From: an uncultured Leucothrix sp.
GTDB taxonomy: Bacteria; Pseudomonadota; Gammaproteobacteria; Thiotrichales; Thiotrichaceae
Length of the DNA stretch: 8,417 bases
Reading direction: 5' to 3'
Assembly: GCA_938004025.1 (NCBI GenBank)
Contig: CALKXC010000461.1
Location: 1 to 8,417, forward strand
Below the pieces are notes generated by a model. It worked only from the letters and a program-made list of their open reading frames with translations. It searched no databases and was not told the DNA's origin. Within the stretch, counting starts at the first letter, position 1. Each line of letters opens with the position of its first letter. Both the position numbers and the translations under genes were made by a program. Positions 6,870 to 8,417 of this stretch are shown here, piece by piece.

Positions 6870-6899
6870 TTTATAGTTTGTTAGGTGGCACTGTAGCAA
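6870..6899 (-). promoter_or_regulatory. Candidate promoter for the cyclase gene
   Basis: On the minus strand TTGCTA (6899-6894) and TATAAA (6875-6870) are spaced 18 bases apart, resembling sigma-70 -35 and -10 boxes. The start of transcription would fall only about six bases before ATG 6857, and no Shine-Dalgarno sequence is visible there, so the transcript could be nearly leaderless. This rests on pattern matching alone. Confidence 0.3.
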
Positions 6900-6978
6900 C
6901 TTAGTGCTAAATAATTTGTCATGATAATGTGAATGGGTTCATGAGTCGAGCTTAAGCAACGATCACTTAGCGATAAAA

Positions 6979-7016
6979 TTGATATTTGTTTACTAAAATC
7001 GATTATTGGCGATAAT
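6979..7016 (+). promoter_or_regulatory. Candidate promoter for the sugar dehydrogenase gene
   Basis: This AT-rich divergent gap offers two readings: TTGATA (6979-6984) with GATTAT (7001-7006) at 16 bases, or TTGTTT (6986-6991) with GATAAT (7011-7016) at 19 bases. Neither is ideal. GCGATAA occurs twice (6970-6976 and 7009-7015), and the second copy overlaps the better -10 box, so a regulator site is conceivable. Confidence 0.3.
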
Positions 7017-7043
7017 AGTTACTCATAATAGGGAGATTAAAAA

Positions 7044-8144
7044 ATGTCTAAAATATTATTAATGTTGGCGTTGTTGGTAAGCCTGCTTCCTACTTTGTCT
7101 CAAGCAGCTGAAGCGTTTAAGACGGAACCGGTTGCAGAGGTTTCCGGTGTTCCTTGGGGTTTAGCACAGCTTGATGAGAACACGCTGATTTATACTTTAA
7201 GAGACGGCAACGTCGGCTTGTTGAACATTAAAGAGGGTTCAACGAATCTTTTAGAAGGTTTGCCTAAGGTCGCGGCCTATGGGCAGGGTGGCATGTTAGA
7301 TGTGGCGGTCAGACCAGACTACCGTAAAGGCGACTGGATTTACTTTACCTACAGCAAAATGCACAAAGGTTATCCTGAAACCACTTTGGCCAGAGCGGTA
7401 TTAAAAGATGGAAAACTAGCGGATTGGCAGGACTTGTTAATAACTAAGGCTCAGTCAAAAAGCGGTAATCACTTTGGAAGCCGCATTGCGTTTGATGATG
7501 AATCCCATATTTATTTCGGTGTAGGTGATCGTGGTGAGCGAGACAGCGCGCAAGACTTAAAAACTCATGCTGGAACAATCATCAGGTTAAACATTGATGG
7601 GAGCGTCCCGGAAGATAATCCTTTCATCAACAACAAAAAAGCTTTGCCAGAAATTTACAGCTACGGGCATCGTAACCCTCAGGGTTTAATGTTTGATGCT
7701 AAAACAAGGCAGCTTTGGGAAGTGGAGCACGGCCCTAGAGGTGGCGATGAAATAAACAAAGTCGCAGCGGGGAAGAACTATGGTTGGCCAATCATTTCTT
7801 ATGGAAAAGAATATTGGGGACCGCTATCCGTGGGTGAAGGCACTAAGAAGGCAGGGATGGAGCAACCCGTTAAGCAATATACCCCTTCCATAGCGCCAGG
7901 AAGCCTCATTATTTATAGCGGTAAAGCGTTTCCAAAATGGGCAGGGGACATTTTTGTCAGCGCTTTGAAGTTGAGGCATATAAACCGTATTGAGCTCAAT
8001 GATTCGGGTCAAGCGATTGCTGAGACACGATTAATTGAATCGCAGGATGAGCGCATCCGAGACCTGCTTGAAACGCAGGACGGTTATATTTACTTCAGTA
8101 CGGACTCTGGAAAAATAATGAGATTAGTTCCTGATAAAAGCTAG
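7044..8144 (+). CDS. Secreted PQQ-dependent sugar dehydrogenase (soluble aldose dehydrogenase, YliI-like)
   Basis: Oxidises an aldose in the periplasm using pyrroloquinoline quinone and calcium. The 366-aa protein has a signal peptide (hydrophobic 4-16, cleavage likely after LSQA, residue 21) and then a six-bladed beta-propeller of the glucose/sorbosone dehydrogenase family. Visible marks in order: GVPWGLAQL (35-43), YGQGGMLDVAVRPDY (79-93), GNHFGSRIAFD (141-151) with the likely catalytic His143, GVGDRG (159-164), HAGTIIRLNIDGSVPEDNPF (175-194), EIYSYGHRNPQGL (203-215) with Arg210 in the place of the PQQ-contacting Arg, EVEHGPRGGDEIN (226-238), and GKNYGWP (243-249). The usual IAPSG turn reads IAPGS (283-287). 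A strong ribosome site, GGGAG (7031-7035), lies eight bases before the ATG. No PQQ synthesis genes are visible, so cofactor supply is unknown. The true sugar substrate cannot be read from sequence. Confidence 0.93.
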   Translation: MSKILLMLALLVSLLPTLSQAAEAFKTEPVAEVSGVPWGLAQLDENTLIYTLRDGNVGLLNIKEGSTNLLEGLPKVAAYGQGGMLDVAVRPDYRKGDWIYFTYSKMHKGYPETTLARAVLKDGKLADWQDLLITKAQSKSGNHFGSRIAFDDESHIYFGVGDRGERDSAQDLKTHAGTIIRLNIDGSVPEDNPFINNKKALPEIYSYGHRNPQGLMFDAKTRQLWEVEHGPRGGDEINKVAAGKNYGWPIISYGKEYWGPLSVGEGTKKAGMEQPVKQYTPSIAPGSLIIYSGKAFPKWAGDIFVSALKLRHINRIELNDSGQAIAETRLIESQDERIRDLLETQDGYIYFSTDSGKIMRLVPDKS

Positions 8145-8176
8145 CAAAGAAATCTATGAATAAAATGCGTCTCGGT

Positions 8177-8221
8177 TATACTCCAAGCTTGAAAGTTTAG
8201 ATCATTTCTAAGCTAAACAAG
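8177..8221 (+). promoter_or_regulatory. Candidate -10 box and leader hairpin ahead of cysE
   Basis: TATACT (8177-8182) resembles a -10 box, but I see no good -35 at the right distance (CTATGA at 8154-8159 is poor). Just downstream, GTTTAG (8195-8200) pairs with CTAAAC (8213-8218), and CTT (8188-8190) with AAG (8219-8221), forming a modest stem ending shortly before the cysE ribosome site. It could be a leader structure or the weak end of the sugar dehydrogenase transcript, and it has no T-run. Confidence 0.25.
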
Positions 8222-8238
8222 TTAGGTGAGTTGCTGTT

Positions 8239-8417
8239 ATGAGTTCGTTTAGTGTGTGGGAAAAGTTAAAAATTGAAGCCGATGAAGCGGTTAAATCTGA
8301 GCCTTTACTTGCAAGTTATATTTATGCCTGCGTACTTAACCACTCTAGTTTTGAAGCGAGCTTAAGTTTTATTCTCTCAAATAAAATTGCTGACAACGTG
8401 ATGTCATCAATGGCAGT
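8239..8417 (+). CDS. cysE: Serine O-acetyltransferase CysE, 5' part
   Basis: CysE acetylates serine with acetyl-CoA, the first step of cysteine synthesis. Only the first 59 codons and part of the next are in the window, covering much of the N-terminal helical SATase domain. The start MSSFSVWEKLKIEADEAVKS, then EPLLASYIYACVLNHSSFEASLSFILSNKIADNVM, follows E. coli CysE (EPMLASFYHATLLKH...LSYMLANKLSS) as I recall it, in the same order and at the same distance from the start. The catalytic left-handed beta-helix lies beyond the edge. AGGTGAG (8224-8230) is a good ribosome site eight bases before the ATG. The gene runs in the same direction as the sugar dehydrogenase gene, with a 94-base gap; no functional link is evident. 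Confidence 0.88.
   Translation, partial: MSSFSVWEKLKIEADEAVKSEPLLASYIYACVLNHSSFEASLSFILSNKIADNVMSSMA

Noticed and set aside
6858..6899. N-terminal extension of the cyclase from an upstream TTG
   Set aside because: The extra residues (Cys, Tyr and Lys rich) precede the normal receiver start MNILIVDD and have no domain character.
1..8417. Defence, phage or mobile-element system
   Set aside because: I saw no transposase, integrase, terminal repeats, CRISPR repeats or defence domains. All genes are recognisable metabolic, repair or signalling genes.

Overview
The window looks like chromosomal DNA of a Gram-negative, probably marine or otherwise aquatic gammaproteobacterium. This is inferred from an NfsA and a CysE that resemble the enterobacterial proteins as I recall them, two exported enzymes with classical signal peptides, a TRAP transporter (a sodium-driven, binding-protein-dependent uptake family), and base composition that by eye is in the mid-40s percent G+C. 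Coding density is high and no stretch over about 180 bases lacks a gene. I see no mobile element, CRISPR array, tRNA or rRNA.

Left half (1-5060, all + strand): a TRAP transporter of the TakP/FcbT (2-oxoacid or aromatic acid) type. It consists of the 3' part of the periplasmic solute-binding protein gene, a strong intergenic hairpin terminator, an enlarged small permease gene (dctQ, 333 aa), and a very large permease gene (dctM, 889 aa) overlapping it by one base. DctM carries an approximately 340-residue soluble, helix-rich C-terminal extension that the transporter core does not need. An nfsA-type flavin nitroreductase gene follows after 11 bases and is probably co-transcribed.

Middle (5061-6857): a 178-base gap with a possible leader peptide and a weak stem, then a secreted methionine sulfoxide reductase A. 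A perfect 10-bp hairpin separates msrA from a convergent REC-GGDEF diguanylate cyclase gene on the minus strand and probably ends transcription from both sides.

Right part (6858-8417): an AT-rich divergent promoter region, then a secreted PQQ-dependent sugar dehydrogenase of the YliI type, then the first 59 codons of cysE (serine acetyltransferase), cut by the window edge.

Functionally, the left half takes up an organic acid and reduces nitro or quinone compounds. MsrA repairs oxidised methionines in exported proteins. The cyclase links a phosphorelay input to c-di-GMP. The sugar dehydrogenase oxidises a sugar in the periplasm. The window is mostly ordinary housekeeping and accessory metabolism. 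The oddest item is the enlarged DctQ/DctM pair with the coiled-coil tail.
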